Shown: positions 33,318 to 42,732 of the stretch, in pieces
Layout: each line of letters opens with the position of its first letter
Numbering within the stretch: the first letter of the stretch is position 1
Notes under the pieces: model-generated
What the model saw: the letters and a program-made list of their open reading frames with translations, nothing else
Database searches by the model: none
What the model was told of the DNA's origin: nothing
Position numbers and translations under genes: made by a program
Assembly (NCBI RefSeq): GCF_001293525.1
Contig: NZ_BBYR01000007.1
Location: forward strand, 1-64,000
Reading direction: 5' to 3'
Length of the DNA: 64,000 bases
Origin: Pseudideonella sakaiensis
GTDB lineage: Bacteria > Pseudomonadota > Gammaproteobacteria > Burkholderiales > Burkholderiaceae_C

Positions 33318-34304
33318 ATGCAACGACGACACGGCCTCGCGGCCCTCCTGGCCCTGACGGCCTCCCTCGCCGGGCTGCCCGGCCCCGCCGCGGCGCAGGC
33401 CGCCGACTGGCCGAACCGCCCGGTGCGCTGGGTCGTGCCCTTCCCGCCCGGCGGCGCGATGGACGCGATCGCCCGCCTGCTCGGCGACAAGGCCGGCAAG
33501 GCACTCGGCCAGACCTTCGTGATCGAGAACCGCGCCGGCGCCGGCGGCAACATCGGCGCCGATGCCGTGGCCAAGGCCCCGGCCGACGGCTACACCATCA
33601 TGATCACCTCGATCGGGATGGCGACCAACAAGCCGCTGTACCAGAAGCTCAGCTACGACCCGGTGAAGGACTTCGCGCCGATCAGCCTGCTGGCCGTGGT
33701 GCCGAACGTGCTGGTCACCAACGCGACGCAGCCGGACGTGCGCAGCGTGGCCGACGTGATCGCCGCCGCGCGCAAGGCGCCGGGCCGGCTGACCTATGCG
33801 TCGGCCGGCAACGGCACCTCGATCCACCTGGCCGGCGAGATGTTCACGTCGCTGGCGAAGATCGACATGGTGCACGTGCCCTACAAGGGCAGCGGCCCGG
33901 CGGTGGCGGACCTGCTCGGCGGCCAGGTGAACTACATGTTCGACAGCATCACCTCGGCGCGGCCGCACATCCAGTCCGGCAAGCTGCGCGCGCTGGCCGT
34001 GACCACCGCGAAGCGCTCGCGCAGCCTGCCGCAGGTGCCGACCATGGCCGAGGCCGGCGTGGCCGGCTACGACGTGTCGCCGTGGTTCGCCGTCTTCGCG
34101 CCGGCGGGCACGCCGCCGGCCATCGTCGCCCGCATCCAGAAGGTGCTCGTCGACACGATGCGGCAGCCCGAGGTGCTGGAGCGGCTGGAGGCGATCGGCG
34201 CGGAGCCGGTGGGCTCGACGCCCGAGGCGCTGGCCGCCCACCTCGCGCGCGAATCGGCCACCTGGTCCCAGCTGATCGCCGAGCGCGGCATCCGGCTCGA
34301 CTGA
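33318..34304 (+). CDS. Bug-family periplasmic solute-binding protein
   Basis: A 328-residue Bug receptor with a Sec signal ending AAAQAADW and the mature start WPNRPVRWVVPFPPGGAMD. Conserved VHVPYKGSGPAVADLLGGQ and SLPQVPTMAEAG blocks. It lies 20 nt after catC and is probably co-transcribed. It may bind an aromatic acid or muconate-type ligand. No permease partner nearby. Confidence 0.92.
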   Translation: MQRRHGLAALLALTASLAGLPGPAAAQAADWPNRPVRWVVPFPPGGAMDAIARLLGDKAGKALGQTFVIENRAGAGGNIGADAVAKAPADGYTIMITSIGMATNKPLYQKLSYDPVKDFAPISLLAVVPNVLVTNATQPDVRSVADVIAAARKAPGRLTYASAGNGTSIHLAGEMFTSLAKIDMVHVPYKGSGPAVADLLGGQVNYMFDSITSARPHIQSGKLRALAVTTAKRSRSLPQVPTMAEAGVAGYDVSPWFAVFAPAGTPPAIVARIQKVLVDTMRQPEVLERLEAIGAEPVGSTPEALAAHLARESATWSQLIAERGIRLD

Positions 34305-34318
34305 CACGGCAGGATCTC

Positions 34319-34338
34319 CCGGCCGGCCGGCCGGCCGG
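34319..34338. repeat. (CCGG)5 tandem repeat
   Basis: Five CCGG units (20 bp) directly downstream of the Bug gene and before the convergent LysE gene. The tract is fully self-complementary and could fold as a hairpin in either transcript. Confidence 0.85.
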
Positions 34339-34378
34339 CGCGCACCGGCGCGGCGCGCGCGGCCCGTCGGCGCGCACG

Positions 34379-34990
34379 CTACAGCAGCCCGGCGAGCTGC
34401 CACAGCGCGAAGCCGGCCAGCACGCCCGCGCTGGCGAGGTCGACGCGGCGCCGCCAGCGCGCGTCGAAGCGCTCGCGCAGCCGGCCCACCGCGCTCGACA
34501 GCGCCAGCCACCACAGCGCCGAGCCCGCGAAGACGCCCAGCACCAGCAGGCCCGGGGACGCCAGCGCGCCGCGGCCCGCCAGCGCCCCGAAGATGGCGAT
34601 GAAGGAAACGATGGTCGCCGGGTTGGACAGCGTCAGCACGAAGGTGCCCGCGAAGTACTGCCAGCCGTTGCGGGCCGGCGCGGCCGGCGCGACACGGCCG
34701 GCCGCCGGCGCCCGCACCAGGCCCCAGGCCATCCACAGCAGGAAGCCCGCGCCGAACAGGGCCAGCGGCACGCGCGCGGCCACCAGCACGCGGACCAGCC
34801 CGCTGACGCCGTAGGCGCCGAGCGCGCCATAGACCGCGTCCGCAGCCGCAGCGCCCAGGCCCGTCGCGAGCCCGGCGCGCGGCCCGTGCTCGAGGCTGCG
34901 CTGGATCGTCAGCAGCCCGATCGGGCCCACCGGGGCGGCGATCGACAGGCCGATCAGCAGGGCGGCGGCGAAGGCGGCGAGGAGGTCCAT
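34379..34990 (-). CDS. LysE-family amino-acid exporter
   Basis: A 203-residue membrane protein with about six helices. Family marks are SIAAPVGPIGLLTIQRSL at the N-terminus and LTLSNPATIVSFIAIF in the middle. LysE/RhtB carriers export amino acids or their derivatives. It is separated from the MFS gene upstream by 49 bp and may share its promoter. Substrate unknown. Confidence 0.85.
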   Translation of the reverse strand: MDLLAAFAAALLIGLSIAAPVGPIGLLTIQRSLEHGPRAGLATGLGAAAADAVYGALGAYGVSGLVRVLVAARVPLALFGAGFLLWMAWGLVRAPAAGRVAPAAPARNGWQYFAGTFVLTLSNPATIVSFIAIFGALAGRGALASPGLLVLGVFAGSALWWLALSSAVGRLRERFDARWRRRVDLASAGVLAGFALWQLAGLL

Positions 34991-35039
34991 GGCCGCACTG
35001 TAGGGGTGAGCCCCGCGAGGGCCGACGACGACCTCCCGG

Positions 35040-36383
35040 TCAACGGCGCCTCGCCTGGCCGTGCCTCGGTTCGGCCGGCGCCGTCGCGCGGGCCCGGAAG
35101 GCCCCCGGATAGGCCCGCTGGTACCACCCCTCCACCGCGCGCGGCTCCTGCCGCAGGAAGGGGCCCAGGCCGGGCACGGCCAGCAGCAGCAGGCCGCTCG
35201 CGGCGAAGCCGACGGCCAGCACCCCGTAGACGCCGGACACCGGCAGATGCTGCAGCAGGCCGCCGGCCAGCGCAGGCGCCAGCGCGGCCACCGCATGCGC
35301 CACCGTGAGGTGGGCCGCCGACATCCGCGCGCGGTAGGCCGCCGGCATCGCCAGCAGGCGATGCGTCTGCCCGACCCATTGCGTCACCGAGAGGCCCAGT
35401 CCCATCAGCGCGAACAGCGCGACCAGCCCGGGCGCCGCGTCGCACAGCGCGAGCCCGGCGATCGCCGCGCCGCAGGCCAGGATCGCCAACGCCAGCGCGC
35501 CGACGCGGCCGTGCCGCGCGACCAGCCACGGCGCCACGCCGGCCACGCCGGCCAGCACACCCAGCGACAGCGCCGCGCTGCAGGCGCCGAACCAAGCCGC
35601 CGACAGCCCGAGCGACTGGATGCGCAGCGGCAGCAGCAGCCCGCTGGCCGGCAGCAGGCTCAGCATCATCGCGGCGCCGGCCAGCGTCCACCAGCGGTCG
35701 AGCCGGACCTGCCACTTCGCCCGCAGCCCGTCGGCCAGGTCGGCCAGCCAGGGCCGGCGGGCAGCAGCAGCGGCCGGGCCTGCCGCGGGGGCGGCCCGCC
35801 AGGCCACCGCGGCGGCCAGCGCGAACAGCCCGAGGTCGATGGCCATCGCGGCGTCCAGGCCGAGCGCGGCGATCACCCCGCCGCCGAGCGCCGGGCCGGC
35901 CAGGCCGCCGACCGACTGGGCCGCGCGGCGCCAGCGGATCGCCGTGGACAGCCCTTCGGGCGCGACCAGCTCGGCGAGCAGGCTCGACTCCACCGGCCAC
36001 AGCAGGGCGGTGGCGGCCGCCGAGACCAGGCCGCACAGGGCCAGCAGGCCGAGGTCGAAGCGGCCGGCGGTGCACAGCGCGGCGAGTGCCGCGGCATCGA
36101 GCACCAGCATCAGCCGGCCGATCCGGATCACGCGGCGCTTGGGCCAGCGGTCGCCCGCGGGCGACAGCAGCGGCGTCACCACCAGCGCCACCAGCCCCAT
36201 CAGCGCGGCATAGCGGGCCAGCCCGGCGGCGCCGGCGTGGCGGCTGATCCACCAGCTCACCGCCACCTGCATCGACGCGGTCGACAGCAGGCCGAGGCAC
36301 TCGCCGAGCAGCAGGGCCCGCACCGGGGCGGGGAGGGCGCGCCAGGCCGGCAGCAGGGCGTCGTGGGGCGGGTGCGAGCTCAT
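35040..36383 (-). CDS. MFS transporter
   Basis: A 447-residue major facilitator of the EntS/macrolide-efflux type with 12 predicted helices. The first cytoplasmic loop motif is GDRWPKRRVIRIGR. It is divergent from the MocR-like gene with 142 bp between, so MocR-type control is possible. It could be an efflux carrier; the substrate is unknown. Confidence 0.82.
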   Translation of the reverse strand: MSSHPPHDALLPAWRALPAPVRALLLGECLGLLSTASMQVAVSWWISRHAGAAGLARYAALMGLVALVVTPLLSPAGDRWPKRRVIRIGRLMLVLDAAALAALCTAGRFDLGLLALCGLVSAAATALLWPVESSLLAELVAPEGLSTAIRWRRAAQSVGGLAGPALGGGVIAALGLDAAMAIDLGLFALAAAVAWRAAPAAGPAAAAARRPWLADLADGLRAKWQVRLDRWWTLAGAAMMLSLLPASGLLLPLRIQSLGLSAAWFGACSAALSLGVLAGVAGVAPWLVARHGRVGALALAILACGAAIAGLALCDAAPGLVALFALMGLGLSVTQWVGQTHRLLAMPAAYRARMSAAHLTVAHAVAALAPALAGGLLQHLPVSGVYGVLAVGFAASGLLLLAVPGLGPFLRQEPRAVEGWYQRAYPGAFRARATAPAEPRHGQARRR

Positions 36384-36459
36384 CGGTGGCCACTCTAGGG
36401 CGCGGCAGCCCGGCCGGGCAGGCCCAGCCACCGTCCCGGCGGATCGCGGCAGGCGCACG

Positions 36460-36493
36460 CTGCATCGGTCGCCGGCGGCGCCTCTGCATCGAT
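36460..36493. promoter_or_regulatory. Direct repeat CTGCATCGRT before the MocR-like gene
   Basis: Two direct copies, CTGCATCGGT (36460-36469) and CTGCATCGAT (36484-36493), spaced 24 bp start to start in the divergent MFS/MocR gap. MocR-type regulators are known to bind direct repeats next to their own promoters. Confidence 0.4.
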
Positions 36494-36525
36494 ACAGCGC
36501 AGCGGGCGGCCGCTATCGTCCGGGC

Positions 36526-37974
36526 ATGCCCGCCCGCCCGACCCGCTACCGCCGCCTCGCGGAGGAACTCGCCGCCCAGCTCGAGGAGGGGCGCTACCCG
36601 GCCGGGGCCCAGCTGCCCTCGCTGCGCCAGCTCTGCGCCGACCACGGGGCCAGCCTGGCCACGGTGACCCATGCGCTGCACGAGCTCGAGGATGCCGGCC
36701 TGATCGAGGCACGCCCCCGGCGCGGCCATTTCGTGCGCGGCCAGGCGCGCCCCGCGGCGCGGCCTGCCGGGCCGTCGCTCGCCCTGGAAGGGCGGCGCAA
36801 GCGGCTGGTCGAGCTGGCCACCACGCAGGCGGGCTGCGTGTCGCTGAGCCACCTGTCGCTGGCGCCCGCGCTGCTGCCGCTGGCGGCGCTGCGCCGCCAT
36901 GTGTCGGCCGCGCTGCTGGAGGATCCGGCCGCGCTGGCCGCCGGCACCGTCTATGGCAGCCCGGCGCTGCGCGAGCAGATCGCGCGCCGGCTGATGCGCG
37001 CCGGCTGCGCCGTCGATGCCGAGGACATCGTCGTCACGCAGGGCGTGGGCGAGGCGCTCGAACTGGCGCTGCGGCAGTTCACGCGGCCGGGCGACCTGGT
37101 GGCCGTGCCCGAGCCCGCGTCGCCGCGCACGCTGGAGGTGCTCGCCTTCCTGGGGCTGCGGCCGCTGGCGATCCCGGCCCCGCAGCACGGCGGCTTCTCG
37201 GTGCCCGCGCTGGCCTTCGCGCTGCGGCACCACGCGTTGCGCTGCTGCATCGTCGAGCCCAGCTTCGACAGCGTGCGCGGCAGCTGCATGCCCGAGGCCG
37301 CGCGGCAGGAACTGGCCACGCTGCTGCGCCGGGCGGCGGTGCCGCTGATCGAATGCGAGCTGCTGGCCGACCTGTCGCGCGGGCCGCAGCGGCCGCGGCC
37401 CGTGAAGGCCTGGGACGAGGCCGACCAGGGCCTGCTGTGCGGCAGCCTGGCCTGCGTCACCGGCCCCGGCTTCAGCGTGGGCTGGATCGTCAGCCGGCGC
37501 CACCGGCTGCACCTGCGCGCGGCACGGGCGGTGCACGGCGAGCTGCTGCCGGGCATCGTCGACGCCGGCCTCGCCCGCTTCCTGGCCGACCGGGCCTTCG
37601 ACGCCCACCTGCGCCGCCTGCGCCGGCAGGTCGCCGCGCAGACCGAGGCCTGGGTGGCTTTCGTCGGGGCGCGGATGCCGCCGGGCACGACGGTGTCGGC
37701 CGGGCCGGGCGGCTACCTGGTCTGGGCCGAACTGCCGGACGGGCTGGATGGCGCGGCCGTGCTGCCGCCGCTGCGCGAACGGGGCTACAGCGTGATTCCC
37801 GGCGCGGCCTTCGGATCGGCCCAGCCGCTGGCGCGTGGCCTGCGCCTGAGCGCGGCCCATCCGCTCGATGGCGTGCGCGAGCGCGGGCTGGCGGCGCTGG
37901 GCGAGGTGGCCTGCGCGCTGGCTGCTCAGTCGCGCGGCCGAGGGGCCGGCGCCGGCAACGCCGGCAGCCGGTAG
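36526..37974 (+). CDS. MocR/GntR-type regulator with a degenerate aminotransferase domain
   Basis: A 482-residue MocR-type regulator. The GntR winged helix is at residues 1-75 (YRRLAEELAAQLEEGRYPAG, LPSLRQLCADHGASLATVTHAL). An aminotransferase class I domain follows. The block that normally carries the PLP lysine (consensus SSVSKDLAPGYRVGW) reads GSLACVTGPGFSVGW, with Cys310 at the lysine position and Ser for the phosphate-site Arg. PLP should therefore not be held as an internal aldimine. Divergent from the MFS gene. Its 3' end overlaps the convergent amidohydrolase by 49 nt. Confidence 0.88.
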   Translation: MPARPTRYRRLAEELAAQLEEGRYPAGAQLPSLRQLCADHGASLATVTHALHELEDAGLIEARPRRGHFVRGQARPAARPAGPSLALEGRRKRLVELATTQAGCVSLSHLSLAPALLPLAALRRHVSAALLEDPAALAAGTVYGSPALREQIARRLMRAGCAVDAEDIVVTQGVGEALELALRQFTRPGDLVAVPEPASPRTLEVLAFLGLRPLAIPAPQHGGFSVPALAFALRHHALRCCIVEPSFDSVRGSCMPEAARQELATLLRRAAVPLIECELLADLSRGPQRPRPVKAWDEADQGLLCGSLACVTGPGFSVGWIVSRRHRLHLRAARAVHGELLPGIVDAGLARFLADRAFDAHLRRLRRQVAAQTEAWVAFVGARMPPGTTVSAGPGGYLVWAELPDGLDGAAVLPPLRERGYSVIPGAAFGSAQPLARGLRLSAAHPLDGVRERGLAALGEVACALAAQSRGRGAGAGNAGSR

Positions 37975-38780
37975 AACGCGCGCGGGTTGTCCACCAGGAT
38001 CTGCTGCCGCACCGTCGCGGACGGTGTCCAGGCCTCGAAGGTGGCGGCCAGCCGGGCGGTGCTGGGGCGCTCGCCGGACGGGCGCGTGTGCGGCCAGTCC
38101 GAGCCCCAGACCAGCCGCTGCGGGCAGCGCTCGACCAGCCAGGCGTGCATCGGCCGGGCATCCTCGAAGCCCGGCGCCAGCCGGGACACGTTGGCCAGGC
38201 CCGACAGCTTGACCCACAGCCAGCCCTCGTCGAGCAACCCGGCCAGCGCATCCATGCCCTCGTGCGCGATGCCGAGTTCGGCCGGCGTGCGACCCATGTG
38301 GTCGAGCACCACGGGCAGGCCGGCGGCGCGCAGGGCCGGGGCGATCCCGTCCAGCAGCCGGCTGTCGGTGAACAGGTCCACGTGCAGCGCCCGCGCCTTC
38401 ATCCGCGGCGCGAGCGCGGCCAGCTCCGCCAGGGGCACCAGGCCGGGCATCATGCGGCGGTCACCGGGTTCGAAGTGCCCGAAGCGCAGGCCGCGCAGGC
38501 CGGACGCGGTCAGTGCGTCGAGCTCGGCCTCGGTGGCATCCGACGCCAGCGCGCCGACGCCGACGAGGCGGCCCGCGCCCTCCTGCAGCGTGGCCAGCAG
38601 CGCGCGGTGGTCCGTCCCGTAGACGCTGGGCTGGACCAGCACGCCCTGCTCGACGCCGAGCGGCGCGACGGCGGCGCGCCAAGCGGCCAGGCTGGCCTCG
38701 CCGGCCGTGTAGCTGCGGCCCGGATGCTGCGGGAAGCGCCCGGGCGGCCCGATCACGTGGAAGTGGCAGTCGACGGCCAT
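37926..38780 (-). CDS. Amidohydrolase, 2-pyrone-4,6-dicarboxylate lactonase (LigI)-like
   Basis: A 284-residue TIM-barrel hydrolase. N-terminal DCHFHVIGPPGRFPQ, middle VLDHMGRTPAELG and C-terminal LVWGSDWPHTRPSG match the metal-independent PDC lactonase group. Such enzymes hydrolyse a lactone, typically in protocatechuate 4,5-cleavage or gallate breakdown. It is the last gene of the nine-gene operon, 22 nt after a Bug gene. Other lactones are equally possible. Confidence 0.8.
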   Translation of the reverse strand: MAVDCHFHVIGPPGRFPQHPGRSYTAGEASLAAWRAAVAPLGVEQGVLVQPSVYGTDHRALLATLQEGAGRLVGVGALASDATEAELDALTASGLRGLRFGHFEPGDRRMMPGLVPLAELAALAPRMKARALHVDLFTDSRLLDGIAPALRAAGLPVVLDHMGRTPAELGIAHEGMDALAGLLDEGWLWVKLSGLANVSRLAPGFEDARPMHAWLVERCPQRLVWGSDWPHTRPSGERPSTARLAATFEAWTPSATVRQQILVDNPRAFYRLPALPAPAPRPRD

Positions 38781-38802
38781 CGACCAACGTCTCACAGCTT
38801 CT

Positions 38803-39777
38803 TCAGTCCAGCGTGATCTTCGCCTCGCGCACGATGCGGGCCGTGCGGGCGATCTCGGCGCGGATGAAGGCCGCGTACTCGGCCGGGCTGCTTTCGCGCA
38901 CCTCGGCGCCCAGCTTGGCGAACTGCTCGCGCACGGCCGGCTTGCGCAGCACCGCCTCCAGGCTGGCGCTGAACCTCGCCACGAGGTCCGGCGAGGCCTT
39001 GCCTGGCAGCACCAGCCCGAGCGTCGTGCTGAAGTCGAAGTTCGTGACGCCCGACTCGGCCAGCGTCGGCACGTCCGGCAACTGGGGCGAGCGCTTCGCC
39101 GTGGTCACCGCCAGCGCCTTCAGCCGCCCCCCCTGGACGAGCGTCAGCACCGACGACAGCTGGTCGAAGTGCAGGTCCACGTGGCCGCCGGCCAGGTCGG
39201 TGTTGGCCGGTGCGCTGCCCTTGTAGGGCACGTGGATCAGCCGGGTGCCGGTGGCGTCCTGGAACAGCTCGCCGACGATGTGGTTGCCGCTGCCGCTGCC
39301 GGCCGAGGCCATCGTCATCGCGCCGTCCCTGGCCTTGGCGCGGGCGATCAGCTCCTTCACGTTCTGCACCGGCGACGAGGGGCCCACCACCAGCACCATC
39401 GGCACGCTGGCGATCAGGCCGATCGGCGTGAAGTCCTTGATCGAGTCGTAGGGCAGCTTGGGATAGAGCGACGGCGCCGCGAGGTGGTTGACCGGCGACG
39501 CGATCCCGAGCGTGCTGCCGTCGGGCGCGGACTTGGCCACCGCGTCGAGGCCGACGGTGCCGCCGGCGCCTGCCTTGTTCTCGATGAAGATCGTCTGCCC
39601 CAGCTCCTTCGCCAGCTCCGGCGCGAGGATGCGGGCGCTGAGGTCGACGTTCCCGCCCGGCGGGAACGGCACGATCAGCCGGATCGGCTTGGTGGGGCCG
39701 GGCTGCGCGGCGGCCGCTGTTGCGACGGCAGCGAAGGCGACGGTGGCGGCGGCGCGGATGAAGGAGGTCAGGCGCAT
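38803..39777 (-). CDS. Bug-family periplasmic solute-binding protein
   Basis: A 324-residue Bug receptor. Signal peptide ends ATAAAAQPG and the mature part starts PTKPIRLIVPFPPGGNVDLS. Conserved IHVPYKGSAPANTDLAGGH and DVPTLAESG blocks. It lies 5 nt after another Bug gene and 22 nt before the LigI-like gene, all on the minus strand. Confidence 0.92.
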   Translation of the reverse strand: MRLTSFIRAAATVAFAAVATAAAAQPGPTKPIRLIVPFPPGGNVDLSARILAPELAKELGQTIFIENKAGAGGTVGLDAVAKSAPDGSTLGIASPVNHLAAPSLYPKLPYDSIKDFTPIGLIASVPMVLVVGPSSPVQNVKELIARAKARDGAMTMASAGSGSGNHIVGELFQDATGTRLIHVPYKGSAPANTDLAGGHVDLHFDQLSSVLTLVQGGRLKALAVTTAKRSPQLPDVPTLAESGVTNFDFSTTLGLVLPGKASPDLVARFSASLEAVLRKPAVREQFAKLGAEVRESSPAEYAAFIRAEIARTARIVREAKITLD

Positions 39778-39782
39778 GGTGG

Positions 39783-40745
39783 TCAGTCGGCCTTCAGGCC
39801 GAGTTGCTGGGCGAGCTGGGTGTTGGCGACGATCTCGGTGGCGATCTGCTGCGCAAAGGTGTCGCCGCAGAGCGACGCGGGCTCCATGCCGACCGCCTGC
39901 AGGCGATCCCGAACCGCCGGCGACTTCGCGAAGGCGACGGCCTGGCGCTCGAGCGAGGCCACGGTCTCGGCCGGCACGCCGGCCGGCGCGAGCACGCCGT
40001 ACCAGGTGTCGACGACGAAGCCCTTCAGGCCGGCCTCCTCGAAGGTCGGCACGTTCGGCAGCAGGCTCGACCGCTCGCGCGAGGCCACCGCCAGCGCGTG
40101 CAGCTTGCCGCTCTTCAGGTGCGGCAGCACCGAGCCGGCGGTGGCCATCGAGAAGTCGATCTGGCCGCCGAGCAGATCGGTGATCGCCGGTGCGGCGCCC
40201 TTGTAGGGCACGTGCACCAGCGACAGCCCCGTCAGCTTGCGGAAGGCCTCGGTGGCGAGGTGCGGCGAGCTGCCCTGTCCCGGCGTGCCGTAGCTCGCCC
40301 CGCCCGGCTTCGAACGCACCCGCTCGAGGAACTCCGGCAGCGTCTTCACCGGCAGGCCCGGCCCGACGACCAGCACCGTGGGGCTGCTCGCGATCGTGCA
40401 GATCGGCCGGAAGGACTTGACCGGGTCGAACTTCATGCGGCCGGCGTACAGCGCCGGGATCATCGTGTGGTTGGTGGCGGCCGCGAGCAGGGTCTGGCCG
40501 TCGGGCCGGGCCGCCGCGACGGCTTCGGTGGCCAGCAGGGCATTGGCCCCGGGGCGGTTCTCGACGATCACGGTCTGGCCGGTGGCCCGGCCCAGGTGCT
40601 CGGCGAAGGCGCGCGCGACGAGGTCGGTCGGGCCGCCGGCCGCGAAGCCGATCACGAGTCGGGGCTGGGACTGCGCCTGCGCGGCGCCGATCGCCGCGAA
40701 CCCGAGGGCGGCCGCGAGCAGGGTGGTTCGGAAGGCATGTCTCAT
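39783..40745 (-). CDS. Bug-family periplasmic solute-binding protein
   Basis: A 320-residue Bug receptor with signal ending IGAAQAQ. The usual PFPPGG motif is replaced by VIGFAAGGPTDLVARAF, so its ligand pocket may differ from its neighbours. LVHVPYKGAAPAITDLLGGQ and NVPTFEEAG are retained. Its start overlaps the SMP-30 stop by 4 nt (ATGA), so it is co-translated. Confidence 0.9.
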   Translation of the reverse strand: MRHAFRTTLLAAALGFAAIGAAQAQSQPRLVIGFAAGGPTDLVARAFAEHLGRATGQTVIVENRPGANALLATEAVAAARPDGQTLLAAATNHTMIPALYAGRMKFDPVKSFRPICTIASSPTVLVVGPGLPVKTLPEFLERVRSKPGGASYGTPGQGSSPHLATEAFRKLTGLSLVHVPYKGAAPAITDLLGGQIDFSMATAGSVLPHLKSGKLHALAVASRERSSLLPNVPTFEEAGLKGFVVDTWYGVLAPAGVPAETVASLERQAVAFAKSPAVRDRLQAVGMEPASLCGDTFAQQIATEIVANTQLAQQLGLKAD

Positions 40746-41695
40746 GGTCGGACCTCCGGTCGGGGGTGGGGCTCGCGCGGGCCCTCGGGCAGCCGCAGCC
40801 CGGGGACGTCGAGCGTGGCGGTGAGGATGGAGCCGCTCACCGACTCCGTGCAGTACAGCGTGCGGCGATCCGGCCCGCCGAAGGCGAGGTTGGTCAGCGA
40901 GCTGCCGACCGTGCTGCGCACGACGACTTCGGGCTCCGCACGCGTGTTCAGGACCCAGGCGTAGCCGAGTCCGGGGTTGGCGACGATGACGCGGCCGGCC
41001 TCGTCGACCGCCAGGCCATCGGGGCCGCTGGGACCGTAGGACGTGAAGAAGGCGCTCACCTTCGACACGCTCCCGTCTTCCAGCAGCGGGACCCGCCACA
41101 CGGCGTTGCCGCGGGTCACGCCCAGGTAGAGCACGCGCTCGTCGGGTGACAGCGCCAGCCCGTTCGGGCTTGGCACGTTGCCGAGCAGCTGCTCCAGCCG
41201 GCCGTCGGGCCGCAGCCGGTACAGCCGGCCGGTGGGGTCGTGCAGGCCGGTCTGCCCCTGGTCGGTGAAGTAGAGGTTGCCTGCGCGGTCGAAGACCAGG
41301 TCGTTGATGCCCTTGAAGCGCTCGCTGTTGCGCCGCGTGAGCCAGGGCCGGACGGCGCCGCTCGCCACGTCGCAGACCATCAGGCCGTTGCGGTAGTCCG
41401 CGATCAGCAGCTCGCGCTCGTTGAGGAAGCACATCCCGTTGGGCTCGCCGTCGTACTCGGCCACCAGGCTCCAGCCACCGGCCGCGTCGATGCGGAAGAT
41501 GCGGCCCCAGGGGATGTCGGTGACGTAGAGCCGGCCCGCGGCATCGAACACCGGGCCTTCGAGAAAGCTGTCGGTCGGCTGGCCGCCGCGGTTCGCGTCG
41601 GCCCAGTCGCTGCGCTCACCGGTTCGACGGAAGGCGTCGGGCAACCGGGTGAAGACGGCCGCGTCGATGAGCTCGGGTTGCCGGAAGTACCACAT
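40742..41695 (-). CDS. SMP-30/gluconolactonase-type lactonase
   Basis: A 317-residue six-bladed propeller lactonase. Metal ligands can be placed: Glu in FLEGPVFD, Asn in GINDLVFDRAG and Asp in GPDGLAVDEAG. It opens sugar or other lactones with a divalent cation. No signal peptide. It is 9 nt downstream of a Bug gene and overlaps another by 4 nt, inside the nine-gene operon. Confidence 0.85.
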   Translation of the reverse strand: MWYFRQPELIDAAVFTRLPDAFRRTGERSDWADANRGGQPTDSFLEGPVFDAAGRLYVTDIPWGRIFRIDAAGGWSLVAEYDGEPNGMCFLNERELLIADYRNGLMVCDVASGAVRPWLTRRNSERFKGINDLVFDRAGNLYFTDQGQTGLHDPTGRLYRLRPDGRLEQLLGNVPSPNGLALSPDERVLYLGVTRGNAVWRVPLLEDGSVSKVSAFFTSYGPSGPDGLAVDEAGRVIVANPGLGYAWVLNTRAEPEVVVRSTVGSSLTNLAFGGPDRRTLYCTESVSGSILTATLDVPGLRLPEGPREPHPRPEVRP

Positions 41696-41704
41696 GCGGC
41701 ACCC

Positions 41705-42679
41705 TCACTGGCGCTCGAAGGCGGTGTTCGCGACGACCTTGCCCCAGGTGGCCGTCCGCTGGGCGAGGTCCTTCGCGAAGGTGGCCGCGTCCCAGTGGCC
41801 CGGCTCCGACGCGATGCCTTCCGCGAAGGCCTTCATGTCGGCCGTGGCCATCGCGGTCGCGATCTCCTTCTGCAGCCGGTCCACGACGGTTTGCGGCGTG
41901 CCCTGCGGGGCCCACAGGCCGGTGAAGTTGATCAGCCCGAAGTCCTTCACGCCGGCCTCCGCGAAGGTCGGGACGTCGGGCAGCGCGGCCAGGCGCCGGC
42001 TGCCGCTGACGGCCAGCAGGCGGGCCTTGCCGCCCTTCACGTGGCCCATCACGCCGGGGGTCGACGCGACCTGGTAGTCGATGGTTCCCGACAGCATGGC
42101 CATCGTCGCCTCGCCGGCGCCCTTGTACGGGATGTGCATGAAGTGCACGCCCGTGGCGATGCCGAGCGCCTCGCTGACGAAGTGCGGCGTCGTGCCCGCG
42201 CCGCCGGTGCCGTAGGTCACCCGGTTCGGCTCCGCCCTGGCCGCGGCGAGCAGGTCGCCCAGCGTGCGGAAGCGCGAGTCGGCCTTGACCACGACACCCA
42301 TCGGCGCGAAGACGAAGGCGCCGACCGGCACCAGGTCGCGCGCGTGGTCGAAGGGCAGCTTCCTGAAGATGTGCGGCAGCAGCGCGTAGGTCGTGTCGTT
42401 GGCGACCAGCGTGTAGCCGTCCGGCGGGCTCTGCACCGCCTGGGCGATGCCGATGGTGCCGGTCGCACCGGCCTTGTTCTCGATGTAGAAGGTCTGGCCG
42501 GTCTGCTCCTGCAGCTTGGCCGCCATCTTGCGCGTGACCACGTCCACCGAGCCGCCGGGGGCGTAGGGGACGATGATGCGCACCGGCTTGGCCGGCCAGG
42601 CCTGTCCGTAGGCGGCGCCGGCGGCGCTCAGCGCGGCGGCGGCGAGCAGCGGGACGACGCGGGTTCTGAAGAAGTTCAT
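41705..42679 (-). CDS. Bug-family periplasmic solute-binding protein
   Basis: A 324-residue Bug receptor with signal ending GAAYGQAW and PAKPVRIIVPYAPGGSVDVV. HIPYKGAGEATMAMLSGTID and DVPTFAEAGVKDFG are visible. It follows the cyclase gene by 53 nt and precedes SMP-30 by 9 nt. Confidence 0.92.
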   Translation of the reverse strand: MNFFRTRVVPLLAAAALSAAGAAYGQAWPAKPVRIIVPYAPGGSVDVVTRKMAAKLQEQTGQTFYIENKAGATGTIGIAQAVQSPPDGYTLVANDTTYALLPHIFRKLPFDHARDLVPVGAFVFAPMGVVVKADSRFRTLGDLLAAARAEPNRVTYGTGGAGTTPHFVSEALGIATGVHFMHIPYKGAGEATMAMLSGTIDYQVASTPGVMGHVKGGKARLLAVSGSRRLAALPDVPTFAEAGVKDFGLINFTGLWAPQGTPQTVVDRLQKEIATAMATADMKAFAEGIASEPGHWDAATFAKDLAQRTATWGKVVANTAFERQ

Positions 42680-42732
42680 GTCGTGTCTCCTGGGGGGAAA
42701 TGCCTCGTGCGGGGCGTCGGCAGAGGAGGGGT

